Assembly: GCF_003610465.1 (NCBI RefSeq) | Contig: NZ_RAQI01000006.1 | Span: forward strand, 124,001 to 188,000 | Length of the DNA: 64,000 bases | Direction of reading: 5' to 3' | From: Xenorhabdus ehlersii | GTDB lineage: Bacteria; Pseudomonadota; Gammaproteobacteria; Enterobacterales; Enterobacteriaceae | Shown: one piece after another, positions 50,338 through 61,123 of the stretch | Position numbering within the stretch: position 1 is the stretch's first letter | Layout: every line of letters begins with the position of its first letter | Notes under the pieces: generated by a model | Seen by the model: the letters and a program-made list of their open reading frames with translations, nothing else | What the model was told of the DNA's origin: nothing | The model's database searches: none | Made by a program: the position numbers and the translations under genes

Positions 50338-51770
50338 TGAAATATCTCAAAATACCACGGTTGTTATTCCACCAATTGTTGCTGTTCTTTGGTGTACCTC
50401 TACTGTTACTGGGCTGTGCTTCTGTTTATAGTCAGTATATTAGTGTGAGAAATGCCGCAATGCTGGCTTATGACAGAACTCTGCTTGCATCAGCAAGAAC
50501 AGTCGCTGAACGCTTGTCTGTTCGGGATCATAACTTGATCGTTGATGTACCTTATGTTGTCTTGGACAGTTTCGAGCGCAATACAAATGATCGCCTGTAC
50601 TATCAGGTTATCTCGCCGGAAGGAAAGACGATTTCCGGTTATGATGACCTTCCTCGGATACCGCAGAACATCCAGCGTTCATCCTTGTATACAGCATTAG
50701 CCTATTTTTATAATGCGGAATACAAGGGGCAACCTATACGTGTAGTGGGATTGTATCAACCGGTCAATGAAGGCAACATCATGGGGATGGCGTTGATATT
50801 GGTGGCAGAAACTGTGAATTCTCGCCAATATATGGCTAACCAATTGTTGTTATCTTCGTTGGTTAATCAGGGGGCAGTCGTATTATTGACATTACTCCTT
50901 GCTTACATTCTGCTCAAACTTCTGCTTAAACCGTTACGAAAACTTTCAGGCATTATGAGCCTCCGTTCTGCTAATGATCTAACACCATTACCAAATATTT
51001 TACCGTGGTCAGAACTTGCTCCATTACTGCAATCGTTTAACCGATATATTGGGCGGTTGGAATTAATGGTTGGACGCCAAGAGCGATTCAGTGCGGACGC
51101 TTCTCATCAATTGAGAACACCTTTAGCGGTATTGAAAACACAGGTTGCAGTAGCATGTGGCAGTCAAGATCCAGAACAAAGGGATAATATACTGACGGCG
51201 ATTGATAAGAGTTTGGATAACATGATATTACTGACTGATCGCCTATTGCAACTTTCACAGCTTAAAGTGCATGAAAAAGAAGCAATACAAAATTATCAGC
51301 CAGTCAATATCGTGGAACTATTGCAACAAGTCTGTTTTTCTCGTTTACAGCCAGCAGAAAGCAAAAATATTGATTTAGGTTACGAAGGGGAAGATGTGTT
51401 ATGGATCAGGGGAGATCCCCTATTGTTAGCCGAAATGTGTGCCAATTTGCTGGATAATGCCATCAAATATACCCCGCAAATGGGAGTGGTGACGGGAAGA
51501 GTAAACATAATGGCAGATAAAAAACAGGCTTTCCTTGAGATCGATGATTCAGGACCGGGTATCGATCAAAAAGATATTTGTCAATCGCTTATGGCGTTTA
51601 ACCGATTGGACAACGCTGCTGGGCTGGAGGGGACGGGATTAGGGTTGACTATTGTTAAAGAAATCTGCCGATACCACAATGCCACTCTCCAGCTTTTACC
51701 CAGTGAGGTATTGGGTGGATTATTGGTGAGAATTATATTCGGGCTTTCTATGAGTGAGCGGGATGCGTAA
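50337..51770 (+). CDS. tctE: Sensor histidine kinase TctE
   Basis: A 477-residue membrane sensor. It has one N-terminal helix (LLLFFGVPLLLLGCASVY), a periplasmic domain to about residue 165, a second helix (GAVVLLTLLLAYILLKLLLK), a HAMP-like linker and the phospho-acceptor His257 in DASHQLRTPLAVLKTQ. The ATPase domain carries the N box (CANLLDNAIKYTP), G1 (EIDDSGPGID) and G2 (GLEGTGLGLTIVKEI). The last 51 bases overlap the 3' end of the convergent DMT transporter gene. Confidence 0.92.
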   Translation: MKYLKIPRLLFHQLLLFFGVPLLLLGCASVYSQYISVRNAAMLAYDRTLLASARTVAERLSVRDHNLIVDVPYVVLDSFERNTNDRLYYQVISPEGKTISGYDDLPRIPQNIQRSSLYTALAYFYNAEYKGQPIRVVGLYQPVNEGNIMGMALILVAETVNSRQYMANQLLLSSLVNQGAVVLLTLLLAYILLKLLLKPLRKLSGIMSLRSANDLTPLPNILPWSELAPLLQSFNRYIGRLELMVGRQERFSADASHQLRTPLAVLKTQVAVACGSQDPEQRDNILTAIDKSLDNMILLTDRLLQLSQLKVHEKEAIQNYQPVNIVELLQQVCFSRLQPAESKNIDLGYEGEDVLWIRGDPLLLAEMCANLLDNAIKYTPQMGVVTGRVNIMADKKQAFLEIDDSGPGIDQKDICQSLMAFNRLDNAAGLEGTGLGLTIVKEICRYHNATLQLLPSEVLGGLLVRIIFGLSMSERDA

Positions 51771-52622
51771 CTGTTGCGCAAGTATCACACCAACTAAAAC
51801 AATACCTCCTCCAATTAAGTGGTAACTGTGCATTTCTTCATGGAGAGCCACGATAGCAATGATGGCAGTAAATACGGGCGCCAGATTCATAAAAATAGAA
51901 GTCATGTTTGCTCCAATGCGAATGACACCTTGTATCCACAAATAGGGTGCAAGAATGGATGCGGGAATGCCGGCAAACAGAACAAGAGAAATATTATCGG
52001 CGGTTAACTGAATATCATCTGTCATCATAAAATTGGGTAAAAGCAATAAAACGCCAAACCCAATTTGTACATAGAGTGATTGCCAGTTGGGTAATGGAAT
52101 TGCCCAGCGTTTGGTTAAAACCCCATACAAGGCATAAGAAGCTGCTGCAATAAACATCATCACTTCTCCAATACCCAGACCGTGTTGCAATAAGGAAGAT
52201 GGCTTCCCTTTGCTGACTAACCACACAAGGCCGAATAGAGACAGCACGGTGCCGAGGGTGATACCAACAGTAGGGGCAGCCCGCAAGGCAAAGATGCTGA
52301 TAATGACAGTTAATAATGGTATCAATGAAGTGAAAATGCCGATGATTGTCGCGCTGACAGTGTGGGCTGCATAATAGGCCAGGCTTTGGTTAAGCACCAT
52401 GCCCAGAGAACCCAAAATCAATAATTTCCACCAATATTGAGCAACGATTTTCCGCTGCTTCAGGATTGGCAATAAGATAAAAGGCGTCAGGGCCAGAAAG
52501 GCAATAAACCATCGGTAGAAAGCAATTGCAGCCGGTTCAATAAGGGTGGCAGCCGCTTTACTGACAACGGCATTGATTGACCAGATCAGCACAGCGACAA
52601 AGGGGAATAATAAATTCTTCAT
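51720..52622 (-). CDS. EamA/DMT-family transporter
   Basis: A 300-residue protein with ten predicted membrane helices in two EamA repeats, beginning MKNLLFPFVAVLIWSINAVV. The second repeat starts near LGIGEVMMFIAAASYALYGV. Such proteins usually export amino acids or metabolites; the substrate is unknown. It is divergent from an AraC-type regulator that probably controls it. Its 3' end overlaps tctE by 51 bases on the opposite strand. Confidence 0.88.
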   Translation of the reverse strand: MKNLLFPFVAVLIWSINAVVSKAAATLIEPAAIAFYRWFIAFLALTPFILLPILKQRKIVAQYWWKLLILGSLGMVLNQSLAYYAAHTVSATIIGIFTSLIPLLTVIISIFALRAAPTVGITLGTVLSLFGLVWLVSKGKPSSLLQHGLGIGEVMMFIAAASYALYGVLTKRWAIPLPNWQSLYVQIGFGVLLLLPNFMMTDDIQLTADNISLVLFAGIPASILAPYLWIQGVIRIGANMTSIFMNLAPVFTAIIAIVALHEEMHSYHLIGGGIVLVGVILAQQLRIPLTHRKPEYNSHQ

Positions 52623-52771
52623 TAGGCTGGATATTTATGTAAGTGTTTCGTCTATTTAGTTTAGCAATGACCAATTTATTATATATATTGATAATCAGAC
52701 AACAGATATGGCAATTAAGACAAGATATTTACCCTTTATTATTTTATGGATAAAAGATTACGGGAGTAAAA

Positions 52772-53551
52772 ATGGTAGAACGGGTGGAGAGGAATCAAGC
52801 TATATTTCAACCAATCATGCCAGATATACTCTCTTTTCGTGATGAAATATTGAATGCTGATACTGAATGTCAGTTACAGACGCATCCTTTTGGTCAATTA
52901 ATTTATGTAGTTTGTGGCGTGATGGAAATACAGGTGAGAAAGCAGCGTTTTCTTGCTCCACCAGAGTTTTGTATCTGGATACCGAAAAATGCGGCCCATT
53001 CGAGTTATAACCGGAAGGCATTGCGATTTTGGATAATTGATATTTCCCCCCAACGGACGGATACCTTACCACAACAACCTTGTATTATTCGATTGAGTGG
53101 CATCTTTAATGCCATTATGGTGGATTTTTTTGAACGAAAGATCTGGCAGCCGGAAACAGAAAAAGATCGGCGGTTAGCACAAATATTGATTGATCAGTTG
53201 GAATTGTCACCAAGGCAGTGTACCTACTTACCTTCTTCAAAAGATAAGTTGCTCGCTCCAGTATTACAGATGTTAGAACGCAATCCGGCGGATAATACCT
53301 CTTTAGCTGAGTGGGCCAAAAAGCGTTATACCTCAGAGAGAACTTTATCGCGGCGCTGTAAGCAGGAGTTAGGAATGTCATTTAGTGAATGGCGGCAGCG
53401 GCTGCGTTTTCTGTATTCCATATCCTTATTAGAACAGGGGAAAAGTATTCACGAAATCGCGTTTGATATGGGGTATAGCTCATCATCAGCTTTCATCGCC
53501 ATGTTTCAGCAGATTGCGGGCACAACGCCAGAACGTTTCAGAAAAGGGTAA
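52772..53551 (+). CDS. AraC-family transcriptional regulator
   Basis: A 259-residue regulator. The N-terminal cupin-like sensing domain includes HPFGQLIYVVCGVMEIQV and PKNAAHSSYN. The C-terminal double helix-turn-helix starts near LAEWAKKRYTSERTLSRRCK, with the second helix region IHEIAFDMGYSSSSAFIAMF, then GTTPERFRKG. Adjacent divergent position suggests control of the EamA transporter. The inducer is unknown. Confidence 0.9.
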   Translation: MVERVERNQAIFQPIMPDILSFRDEILNADTECQLQTHPFGQLIYVVCGVMEIQVRKQRFLAPPEFCIWIPKNAAHSSYNRKALRFWIIDISPQRTDTLPQQPCIIRLSGIFNAIMVDFFERKIWQPETEKDRRLAQILIDQLELSPRQCTYLPSSKDKLLAPVLQMLERNPADNTSLAEWAKKRYTSERTLSRRCKQELGMSFSEWRQRLRFLYSISLLEQGKSIHEIAFDMGYSSSSAFIAMFQQIAGTTPERFRKG

Positions 53552-53624
53552 GGGCATATAGGTTTTATGTGGATAAAATGGCAGAATAGTGGATCACGCC
53601 CATTTAAGCCATTGGATGAGAAAA

Positions 53625-54752
53625 GTGAAAATCTTAGTTGATGAAAATATGCCTTATGCTGAGCAACTCTTCCAGCAATTAGGTGAAGTGCAGGCAATTC
53701 CGGGGCGTCCAGTGCCTGAGGGAATTTTGGAACATGCTGATGCCTTTATGGTTCGATCTGTCACTAAAGTCAATGAGTCTTTATTGCAAGGCAGTTCGGT
53801 GAAATTTGTTGGAACTGCCACTGCGGGAATGGATCATGTTGATCAGCAATGGTTATCTCAGGCAGGGATTGGTTTTTCCGCTGCTCCTGGATGTAACGCC
53901 ATTGCCGTGGTTGAATATGTATTCTCGGCATTGATGCTATTGGCTGAGCAAGATCAATTTCAGCTTAAAGATAAAACGGTCGGTATTGTCGGTGTTGGCA
54001 ATGTCGGAGGGCGATTAGCTGATCGACTGGCGGCTTTGGGCGTGAAGACGTTATTATGCGATCCCCCCCGTGCAGATCGTGGTGATGAGGGGGAGTTTTG
54101 GTCTTTGGAAAAATTAGTTCAAGAAGCAGATATTCTGACTTTCCATACACCTCTTAATGACTCTGGTCCGTACCAGACTTATCATTTAGCTGATGCAGAA
54201 TTACTTTCTGCATTACCGGACAACCGTATTTTGATTAATGCCAGCCGTGGTGAGGTGGTTGATAATCAAGCGTTACTTTCCGTGCTACAAAATGGGAAAA
54301 AGTTACGTGTAGTGCTTGATGTTTGGGAACCAGAGCCTAACCTTTCTCTACCCCTGTTAGCGTTGGTTGATATTGCAACTCCACATATTGCTGGTTATAC
54401 CTTGGAAGGCAAAGCACGGGGTACAACTCAGGTTTTTGAGGCCTATTGTGAATTCTTGGGGCAATCTCGCCAGACGGAGTTGGCTGATCTGTTGCCGACA
54501 CCAGATTTTAATCAAGTCACAGTGCAGGGGGAAGTGACACAAAGTCTCCTCAAGCGTTTAATGCATTTAGTGTATGATGTGCGCCGTGATGATGCGCCCT
54601 TACGTCAGGTTGCGGATCAGGAAGGTGCTTTTGATCGATTACGCAAATACTATCCAGAACGTCGGGAATGGTCTTCCCTGACCGTGCATTGTGACTCAGA
54701 AGAGAGTGCTCAATTACTGTCCAGAATTGGGTTTAATGCAAAAGTGATTTAA
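53625..54752 (+). CDS. pdxB: Erythronate-4-phosphate dehydrogenase PdxB
   Basis: A 375-residue D-isomer-specific 2-hydroxyacid dehydrogenase (E. coli PdxB 378). It oxidises 4-phosphoerythronate in pyridoxal phosphate synthesis. The NAD-binding motif is [17 protein letters not shown] near residue 118. Catalytic Arg, Glu and His lie in [20 protein letters not shown] and [11 protein letters not shown]. The GTG at 53625 matches the E. coli start ([12 protein letters not shown]) and has a GGATGAG site; the in-frame ATG at 53616 is possible but lacks one. usg-truA follow. Confidence 0.94.
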   Translation: MKILVDENMPYAEQLFQQLGEVQAIPGRPVPEGILEHADAFMVRSVTKVNESLLQGSSVKFVGTATAGMDHVDQQWLSQAGIGFSAAPGCNAIAVVEYVFSALMLLAEQDQFQLKDKTVGIVGVGNVGGRLADRLAALGVKTLLCDPPRADRGDEGEFWSLEKLVQEADILTFHTPLNDSGPYQTYHLADAELLSALPDNRILINASRGEVVDNQALLSVLQNGKKLRVVLDVWEPEPNLSLPLLALVDIATPHIAGYTLEGKARGTTQVFEAYCEFLGQSRQTELADLLPTPDFNQVTVQGEVTQSLLKRLMHLVYDVRRDDAPLRQVADQEGAFDRLRKYYPERREWSSLTVHCDSEESAQLLSRIGFNAKVI

Positions 54753-54806
54753 TACAGGCAGGGATCCCTGTCTGTCAGCAAAATAAGAGAAGTGGAGAGA
54801 ACCAAC

Positions 54807-55817
54807 ATGTCAGAAGGTTGGAATATTGCGCTTTTGGGTGCAACGGGCGCAGTAGGTGAAGCGATATTGGCGTTATTACAGGAACGTCAATTTCCGGTTG
54901 GTGAACTGCATCTTCTTGCCAGTGAACAAAGTGTTGGAAAGATCCAGCGTTTTAACGGAAAAAACATCACGGTTCGTGATGCGGCAGAATTTGACTGGTC
55001 ACAGGTACAACTCGCTTTTTTTGCCGCGACGATGGAAATAACTGCACAACATATTGAAAAAGCAACAGAATCTGGTTGCCTGGTGATTGATAGCAGCGGC
55101 TTGTTTGCAGCAGAGCCAGATGTGCCTCTGGTTGTTCCTGGCGTTAACCCTTATGCATTGGCTGAATATCGTAACCGTAACATCATTGCTGTGGCAGATA
55201 GCTCAACGAGTCAGGTTCTGACCGCCATCAAGCCATTGATCGATACGGCGGGCATTGCCCGTTTACATTTGACCAATATATTGCCAGTTTCTGTTCATGG
55301 CAAAGCAGCCATTGATGATTTGGCAGGGCAGAGTGCGCGTTTATTGAATGGAATTCCACCGGATGAAGGCCGTTTCAGCAAACAATTGGCTTTCAATGTG
55401 CTGCCGTTGTTGCCTGATGCTGAAGGTGTGGTGCGCGAAGAGCGTCGTATTGTCGATCAAATTCGCAAAGTACTACAAGAGGAAGGATTGCCGGTTTCCG
55501 TAAACTGTGTCCAATCTTCGGTTTTCTATGGCACTGCCCAAATGGTGAATTTGGAAACGCTGCGTCCGGTTGGCATAGAAGAAGCCCGTAGTGAATTTGA
55601 ACGCCTTGAAGATATTCAGGTTTCAGAAGAGGGGGATTATCCGACTCAGGTCACTGATGCTTCGGGCAGTGATAGCTTGAGCATAGGCTGTCTGCGCAAT
55701 GACTATGGTATGCCAGAGATGCTGCAATTCTGGTCAGTTGCCGATAATATCCGTTTTGGTGGCGCTTTGATGGCAGTTGAGATCGCCGAGAAACTGATGC
55801 AGGAGCAATTTTACTGA
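54807..55817 (+). CDS. usg: Usg, aspartate-semialdehyde dehydrogenase-like protein
   Basis: A 336-residue protein (E. coli Usg 337) with an N-terminal NADP-binding motif [17 protein letters not shown] and overall similarity to aspartate-semialdehyde dehydrogenases. The catalytic cysteine of true dehydrogenases appears replaced: the equivalent region reads [16 protein letters not shown]. It is therefore probably not active as ASD. The ATG at 54807 has a GGAG site; an earlier in-frame GTG is not needed. It overlaps truA by one base. Confidence 0.9.
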   Translation: MSEGWNIALLGATGAVGEAILALLQERQFPVGELHLLASEQSVGKIQRFNGKNITVRDAAEFDWSQVQLAFFAATMEITAQHIEKATESGCLVIDSSGLFAAEPDVPLVVPGVNPYALAEYRNRNIIAVADSSTSQVLTAIKPLIDTAGIARLHLTNILPVSVHGKAAIDDLAGQSARLLNGIPPDEGRFSKQLAFNVLPLLPDAEGVVREERRIVDQIRKVLQEEGLPVSVNCVQSSVFYGTAQMVNLETLRPVGIEEARSEFERLEDIQVSEEGDYPTQVTDASGSDSLSIGCLRNDYGMPEMLQFWSVADNIRFGGALMAVEIAEKLMQEQFY

Positions 55818-56650
55818 TGTCTGATACAGAGCTGAGTCAGTCTGTGCCAGAGGCAGAAAAAGTGAAAATTGCACTGGGGATTGAATATGACGGCAGTCGA
55901 TATTATGGTTGGCAGCGTCAGCAAGAAGTGAAAAGCGTACAGGAATGCCTGGAAAAAGCCCTGTCGAAAGTCGCGAATGAGCCGATCTCAGTTTTTTGTG
56001 CGGGTAGAACGGATGCAGGAGTACATGCGACTGGGCAGGTCGTGCATTTTGAAACCTCGGCCCAACGTAAAGATGCTGCATGGACAATGGGGGTAAATAC
56101 CCATTTGCCACCAAATATTGCAGTACGTTGGGTTAAAACGGTGGATGATGAATTCCATGCCCGTTTTAGCGCAACCGCTCGCCGTTATCGCTATGTGATT
56201 TTTAACCATCGCTATCGTCCGGCGGTATTGGCGCACGGCGTCACGCATTTTCATTATCCATTGGATGAGAAAAAAATGCATGAAGCGGCACAGAGCTTAT
56301 TGGGAGAAAATGACTTCACCTCTTTCCGGGCAGTGCAGTGCCAGTCTAATTCACCGTGGCGCAATGTGATGCATGTTAACGTTAGTCGATACGGGCATTA
56401 TATTGTCGTGGACATTAAGGCGAATGCTTTCGTTCATCACATGGTACGCAATATCGTTGGCAGCTTACTGGAGATTGGTTGCGGTAACCAGGATATTGGC
56501 TGGATGGCTGAACTATTGGCATTAAAAGACAGGACAAAAGCGGCAGCAACTGCTAAGGCTGAAGGCTTATATTTAGTTGCTGTGGATTATCCTGAGCGTT
56601 TTGGTTTACCTGAACCAATTATGGGGCCTCTGTTTCTGGAAAATGATTAG
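55817..56650 (+). CDS. truA: tRNA pseudouridine(38-40) synthase TruA
   Basis: A 277-residue pseudouridine synthase (E. coli 270) acting on positions 38-40 of the anticodon arm. The catalytic Asp lies in [20 protein letters not shown] near residue 67. Other conserved segments are [14 protein letters not shown] and [11 protein letters not shown]. It starts within the usg stop (TGATG), pointing to translational coupling. Confidence 0.96.
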   Translation: MSDTELSQSVPEAEKVKIALGIEYDGSRYYGWQRQQEVKSVQECLEKALSKVANEPISVFCAGRTDAGVHATGQVVHFETSAQRKDAAWTMGVNTHLPPNIAVRWVKTVDDEFHARFSATARRYRYVIFNHRYRPAVLAHGVTHFHYPLDEKKMHEAAQSLLGENDFTSFRAVQCQSNSPWRNVMHVNVSRYGHYIVVDIKANAFVHHMVRNIVGSLLEIGCGNQDIGWMAELLALKDRTKAAATAKAEGLYLVAVDYPERFGLPEPIMGPLFLEND

Positions 56651-56720
56651 TTTCTGGCAAATCATTTAATCTGATATTTTCGAATAGTGACAGGGATGTT
56701 TGGTCATAACGAGGAATATT

Positions 56721-57419
56721 ATGGAGTTTTTGACTCATTTTGTTGATTTTGCGAAATTCATTGTCGATTTTATCTTACACATTGATGCTCATTTAGCTGA
56801 ATTGGTTGCTAGTTATGGTGATTGGGTTTATGGCATCCTATTTCTGATTATATTTTGTGAAACAGGCTTGGTGGTCACGCCATTTTTGCCAGGGGACTCC
56901 TTGCTGTTTGTGGCTGGCGCACTATCTGCATTAGATACCAATGATCTGAATGTACACATTATGGTGGCTTTGATGATTACGGCCGCGATTATTGGTGATG
57001 CTATCAACTATACCATTGGCAGAATTTTTGGTGAGAAATTATTTACCAATCCCAATTCAAAGATTTTTCGCCGCAGTTATTTAGATAAGACTCATGAGTT
57101 TTATGAAAAACATGGTGGTAAAGCAATAATCTTGGCTCGGTTTGTGCCAATTGTTAGAACGTTTGCACCGTTTGTGGCAGGAATGGGGAAAATGTCTTAC
57201 CGCCACTTTGCTGCTTATAATGTAATCGGTGCATTTATCTGGGTGCTATTATTCACTTATGCCGGTTATTTATTTGGTGATATGCCAGTTATACAACAAA
57301 ATCTGAAGTTATTGATTGTTGCAATTATTTTTATTTCTATTCTGCCTGGCATCATAGAAATTTGGCGTCATCGCCGCGCTGCATCGAAAAAAGCAGCAGG
57401 CAGTGCAGTAGATAGATAA
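56721..57419 (+). CDS. dedA: DedA-family membrane protein
   Basis: A 232-residue polytopic membrane protein of the DedA/VTT family (E. coli DedA 219). The family is linked to lipid-carrier recycling, membrane potential and envelope integrity. Conserved segments are [19 protein letters not shown], the [15 protein letters not shown] loop and [20 protein letters not shown], with the reentrant arginine motif. The ATG at 56721 has a GAGGA site; a TTG at 56700 is less likely. Confidence 0.93.
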   Translation: MEFLTHFVDFAKFIVDFILHIDAHLAELVASYGDWVYGILFLIIFCETGLVVTPFLPGDSLLFVAGALSALDTNDLNVHIMVALMITAAIIGDAINYTIGRIFGEKLFTNPNSKIFRRSYLDKTHEFYEKHGGKAIILARFVPIVRTFAPFVAGMGKMSYRHFAAYNVIGAFIWVLLFTYAGYLFGDMPVIQQNLKLLIVAIIFISILPGIIEIWRHRRAASKKAAGSAVDR

Positions 57420-57544
57420 ATAGAAGATAGATAAACCGTAAACAGGTTTGAGCAGTTTTTTATCCACACTGCAATAGCATTGTGGTTTAATGGCACGTAA
57501 AACAAAAGCTGGCAGCAGCCAGATTCAGACGGAAAGGTTCATTA

Positions 57545-58492
57545 ATGAGCTGGATTGAAAAGATTCTAAACAAAAGCAAAATTATACAAACTCGTAAGGC
57601 AAGCATCCCTGAAGGAGTTTGGACAAAATGCGACAGTTGCAGTCAGGTACTTTATCGTGCTGAATTAGAGCGTAATCTTGAAGTGTGTCCAAAATGTGAC
57701 CACCACATGCGCATTTCAGCCCGTAAGAGATTGCATTCATTTTTGGATGAAGGTACTGGCACAGAATTAGGCAGTGAACTGGAACCCAAAGATACCCTGA
57801 AATTCCGCGATATCAAAAAATATAAAGATCGCTTAGTTGCAGCCCAGAAGCAGACGCAAGAAAAAGATGCACTCATCGTTATGAAGGGTAAGCTGCATGA
57901 TATGCCAGTTGTGGCTGGTGCCTTTGAGTTCAATTTTATGGGGGGTTCAATGGGGTCTGTGGTTGGCGCTCGTTTTGTGCGTGCTGTTGAGCAGGCTCTG
58001 GAAGACAACTGTCCATTTGTCTGTTTTGCTTCCAGTGGCGGGGCGCGTATGCAGGAAGCGTTGATGTCACTGATGCAGATGGCAAAAACCAGTGCTGCGC
58101 TGGCAAAAATGCAACATCGTGGTTTGCCTTATATCTGTGTGTTGACCAACCCAACAATGGGTGGGGTAACGGCAAGTATGGGTATGCTGGGTGATATCAA
58201 TATCGCTGAACCTAAGGCATTGATTGGCTTTGCGGGTCCTCGTGTCATCGAGCAGACTGTGCGTGAAAAATTACCGGAAGGTTTCCAGCGCAGTGAATTC
58301 TTGTTGGAGAAAGGTGCGATTGATATGATCGTGCGTCGTCCAGACATGCGCGATAAGGTTGCCAGCCTGCTTGCCATGTTGACCCACAAACCCCATCCGG
58401 GCACAAAAGCAGAGCCAGTAGAAGCAATCGTTGTTGATTCTGCCGATGTCGAAGCTGATATAAACATCAATCCTAATAAAGAAGATGTCTGA
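57545..58492 (+). CDS. accD: Acetyl-CoA carboxylase carboxyltransferase subunit beta AccD
   Basis: A 315-residue subunit (E. coli 304). It transfers the carboxyl group to acetyl-CoA with AccA. A four-cysteine zinc ribbon is at residues 29-51 ([10 protein letters not shown] and [10 protein letters not shown]), followed by the crotonase-like core with [40 protein letters not shown] and [15 protein letters not shown]. The C-terminal tail is slightly longer than in E. coli and acidic. folC starts eight bases before its stop. Confidence 0.97.
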   Translation: MSWIEKILNKSKIIQTRKASIPEGVWTKCDSCSQVLYRAELERNLEVCPKCDHHMRISARKRLHSFLDEGTGTELGSELEPKDTLKFRDIKKYKDRLVAAQKQTQEKDALIVMKGKLHDMPVVAGAFEFNFMGGSMGSVVGARFVRAVEQALEDNCPFVCFASSGGARMQEALMSLMQMAKTSAALAKMQHRGLPYICVLTNPTMGGVTASMGMLGDINIAEPKALIGFAGPRVIEQTVREKLPEGFQRSEFLLEKGAIDMIVRRPDMRDKVASLLAMLTHKPHPGTKAEPVEAIVVDSADVEADININPNKEDV

Positions 58493-59789
58493 TATTTCAC
58501 AAATTCCTCAAGCCACGTCGCCACTGATGACGTGGCTTTCCTATCTGGGAAACCTGCATACCAAAGCCATTGATATGGGGCTTGAACGTGTGGGTAAACT
58601 GGGTCGCCAGTTAGGCTTATTGAACCCGGCTCCAAAAGTTATCACAGTATCAGGCACCAATGGCAAGGGAACCACCTGTCATAGCCTGGAATCTATTTTT
58701 CTGGCTGCAGGGCTTAAAGTCGGCGTGTATAGTTCCCCGCACTTAGTACGCTACACCGAAAGGGTGCGTATTCAGGGGAAAGAACCCGCGGAACAAGACT
58801 TTTGCCGTGTATTTGCTGCGATTGAAGCTCAACGTGGCGACATCTCATTAACCTATTTTGAATATGGGACGTTGGCAGCATTACAGCTTTTTAAAGAAGC
58901 GAAACTTGATGTTGTGATTTTGGAAGTTGGTCTGGGTGGGCGTTTGGATGCCACCAATATCGTTGATGCCGATATTGCCGCAATCACCAGTATTGCATTG
59001 GATCATACAGATTGGTTGGGCGCAGATCGCGAACACATTGGTCGTGAAAAAGCGGGTATTTTCCGCCGTGAACATTTTGCGGTGGTGGGTGAATATGATA
59101 TGCCTCACTCAATTGCTGAAGTTGCGGATGAATTAGGCGCTAAGCTCTTTCGTCGTGGGATTGATTGGCATTTCTCACAGCGTGAAAATAGCTGGAACTG
59201 GTTAAGCGGTAAGCAACAATTCAATGAGTTACCTTTACCTAATTTGCCGTTGGCAAATGCCGCGACTGCAATGGGAGTGATACATTGCTTGTTGCAGCAG
59301 GATGACAAAATCAGCCGAGCCATTAATGAACAAGCGATCTGTGCAGGGTTAAGAAATGCGCAATTACCGGGGCGTTTCCAAATTGTCAGGGAAAATCCGT
59401 TAGTCATTTTGGATGTGGCTCATAATCCACATGCTGCGGGCTATCTAGTGCAAAAACTGGCCGAACTTCCTCGCTTACCAGACAGTAAGATCCGTGGTGT
59501 AGTTGGCATGTTGGGAGATAAAGACATAGCAGGTACACTTGCTTGCCTTTCCCAACAGATTGATGAGTGGTATTGCGCATCATTGCATGAATTGAGGGGA
59601 ACAGAGGCCGAAGTACTATCTGGACATCTTGTGCAGGCTCGGACTCGGACATTCTCCGAAGTAAAAACAGCCTGGCAGCAGGCAATGGAAGATGCATCGG
59701 TGCAAGATATTATCGTGGTTTGTGGCTCTTTCCACACTGTCGCACATGTCATGGAAGCACTGGAGGAGGGCAAGGAAAGTGGCCAGTAA
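58485..59789 (+). CDS. folC: Bifunctional dihydrofolate/folylpolyglutamate synthase FolC
   Basis: A 434-residue Mur-ligase-type enzyme (E. coli 422). It adds glutamate to dihydropteroate and to folates. The ATP-binding P-loop is [15 protein letters not shown] near residue 56. Other motifs are [28 protein letters not shown] and [13 protein letters not shown]. It overlaps accD at its start and dedD at its end, so the three are likely translated in a linked fashion. Confidence 0.96.
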   Translation: MSDISQIPQATSPLMTWLSYLGNLHTKAIDMGLERVGKLGRQLGLLNPAPKVITVSGTNGKGTTCHSLESIFLAAGLKVGVYSSPHLVRYTERVRIQGKEPAEQDFCRVFAAIEAQRGDISLTYFEYGTLAALQLFKEAKLDVVILEVGLGGRLDATNIVDADIAAITSIALDHTDWLGADREHIGREKAGIFRREHFAVVGEYDMPHSIAEVADELGAKLFRRGIDWHFSQRENSWNWLSGKQQFNELPLPNLPLANAATAMGVIHCLLQQDDKISRAINEQAICAGLRNAQLPGRFQIVRENPLVILDVAHNPHAAGYLVQKLAELPRLPDSKIRGVVGMLGDKDIAGTLACLSQQIDEWYCASLHELRGTEAEVLSGHLVQARTRTFSEVKTAWQQAMEDASVQDIIVVCGSFHTVAHVMEALEEGKESGQ

Positions 59790-60462
59790 ATTCCAAAATC
59801 GCTTGGTGGGTGTCATCGTTCTTGTCGCATTGGGCGTGATTGTCCTGCCCATGATTTTTGATGGTGATAAGAAATATAACGAAGAGCAATTTGCTTCGAT
59901 TCCTTTGGTGCCAAAACCTGGTGATGAAGAAGATGTTGACTCGATTCCTCCATTGACACAAAACATGCCATCTACACCGCCAGAAGGTGCTGCACAAGCA
60001 ATGCAATCACAGGAGCAAGAGCCAGATATAGACATGTTGTCCAGGCCATCGCCTTCAGAGCCAATAACAGCGCCTCCTGTCACTGTTACTCAAAATCCTA
60101 AAACAGCAGTGGAACCTGAGCCATCTCCTCAACAGAAAGCGGAAACTAAGCCACAGGTTAAACCTGAACCTCGTGTTGAAAGCAAGCCAGAAACTAAAAA
60201 GCCAACAGAACAGCCTCCTCAGGCAACAGCATATGTTGTTCAGCTTGGTGCGTTAAAAAATGCGGATAAGGTTGACGAAATAGTGGCAAGGCTGCGTCTT
60301 TCTGGGCACCAGGTATATACAGTTCCTTCTTCCCCGGTACAGGGACAATTAACCCGAATCTATGTAGGACCGAATGCATCAAGGCAGGCACTGGAATCTG
60401 TTTTGTCCGAATTAAGGGAACTTACGGGATTACAAGGGCAGATCAAAAATTATAAGCCATAA
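59779..60462 (+). CDS. dedD: Cell division protein DedD (SPOR domain)
   Basis: A 227-residue septal protein. It has one inner-membrane helix near residues 8-27 (LVGVIVLVALGVIVLPMIF), a Pro/Glu/Lys-rich periplasmic linker, and a C-terminal SPOR domain (AYVVQLGALKNADKVDEIV) that binds septal glycan stripped of stem peptides. The GTG at 59779 aligns with the E. coli start [11 protein letters not shown] and has an AAGGAA site. It overlaps the folC end by 11 bases. Confidence 0.93.
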   Translation: MASKFQNRLVGVIVLVALGVIVLPMIFDGDKKYNEEQFASIPLVPKPGDEEDVDSIPPLTQNMPSTPPEGAAQAMQSQEQEPDIDMLSRPSPSEPITAPPVTVTQNPKTAVEPEPSPQQKAETKPQVKPEPRVESKPETKKPTEQPPQATAYVVQLGALKNADKVDEIVARLRLSGHQVYTVPSSPVQGQLTRIYVGPNASRQALESVLSELRELTGLQGQIKNYKP

Positions 60463-60532
60463 TCTGATTGGCACAGCAAATGCTGTTTGTTTACCTGTCG
60501 AAAATTATTTTCAGTAGAGTGATGAATCTACT

Positions 60533-60561
60533 ACGCAAACGTTTTCGTTTTCTGTTAGAAT
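60533..60561 (+). promoter_or_regulatory. PurR box and -10 element before cvpA-purF
   Basis: ACGCAAACGTTTTCGT (60533-60548) matches the PurR operator consensus at essentially every position. A -10-like TAGAAT follows at 60556-60561. PurR with hypoxanthine or guanine would therefore block the cvpA-purF promoter, as in E. coli. Confidence 0.9.
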
Positions 60562-60602
60562 GCGCCCGACCTGAATGTCGGGAGCCTGTTTTGGATTAAA
60601 AT

Positions 60603-61091
60603 ATGGTCTGGATTGATTATACGATCATTGCCATCATTGGTTTTTCGGCACTGGTTAGCTTGATTCGTGGTTTTGTTCGCGAAGCGCTTTCCCTGATAAC
60701 GTGGGGCTGTGCTTTCTTTGTTGCGAGCCATTTCTATACTTATCTGGCGGCTTATTTTACCCGCCTTGAGGATGAACTGGTGCGCAATGGGGTAGCGATT
60801 GCTATCTTATTTATTGCAACACTGATTGTTGGCGCAGTAGTAAACTATGTCATTGGTTCACTTGTTCAGCGAACGGGCCTGTCAGGCACTGATCGGGTTC
60901 TGGGGATCTGCTTTGGCGCCTTGCGTGGTGTCTTGGTGGTGTCTGCTATTTTGTTTATTGCGGACTCTTTCACGCCACTACCCAAAAGTCAGGATTGGCA
61001 ACAATCACAACTGATCCCACAATTTAGTCAAATTATCAGGTGGTTTTTTGACTACCTACAAAGTGCGTCGAGTTTCCTGCCGGAGAGATAA
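60603..61091 (+). CDS. cvpA: Colicin V production protein CvpA
   Basis: A 162-residue inner-membrane protein with four predicted helices (E. coli 162). It starts [20 protein letters not shown] and contains [19 protein letters not shown]. Its name comes from a requirement for colicin V export in E. coli; its basic role is linked to envelope homeostasis. It leads the PurR-controlled cvpA-purF operon. Confidence 0.94.
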   Translation: MVWIDYTIIAIIGFSALVSLIRGFVREALSLITWGCAFFVASHFYTYLAAYFTRLEDELVRNGVAIAILFIATLIVGAVVNYVIGSLVQRTGLSGTDRVLGICFGALRGVLVVSAILFIADSFTPLPKSQDWQQSQLIPQFSQIIRWFFDYLQSASSFLPER

Positions 61092-61123
61092 CGCTCTCCG
61101 CTTGGCTGATGAGGAAAGGCTAC

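Noticed and set aside
54807..55817. Usg considered as the genuine aspartate-semialdehyde dehydrogenase
   Set aside because: The catalytic cysteine region reads ADSSTSQ, and the pdxB-usg-truA context is that of the non-enzymatic paralogue.
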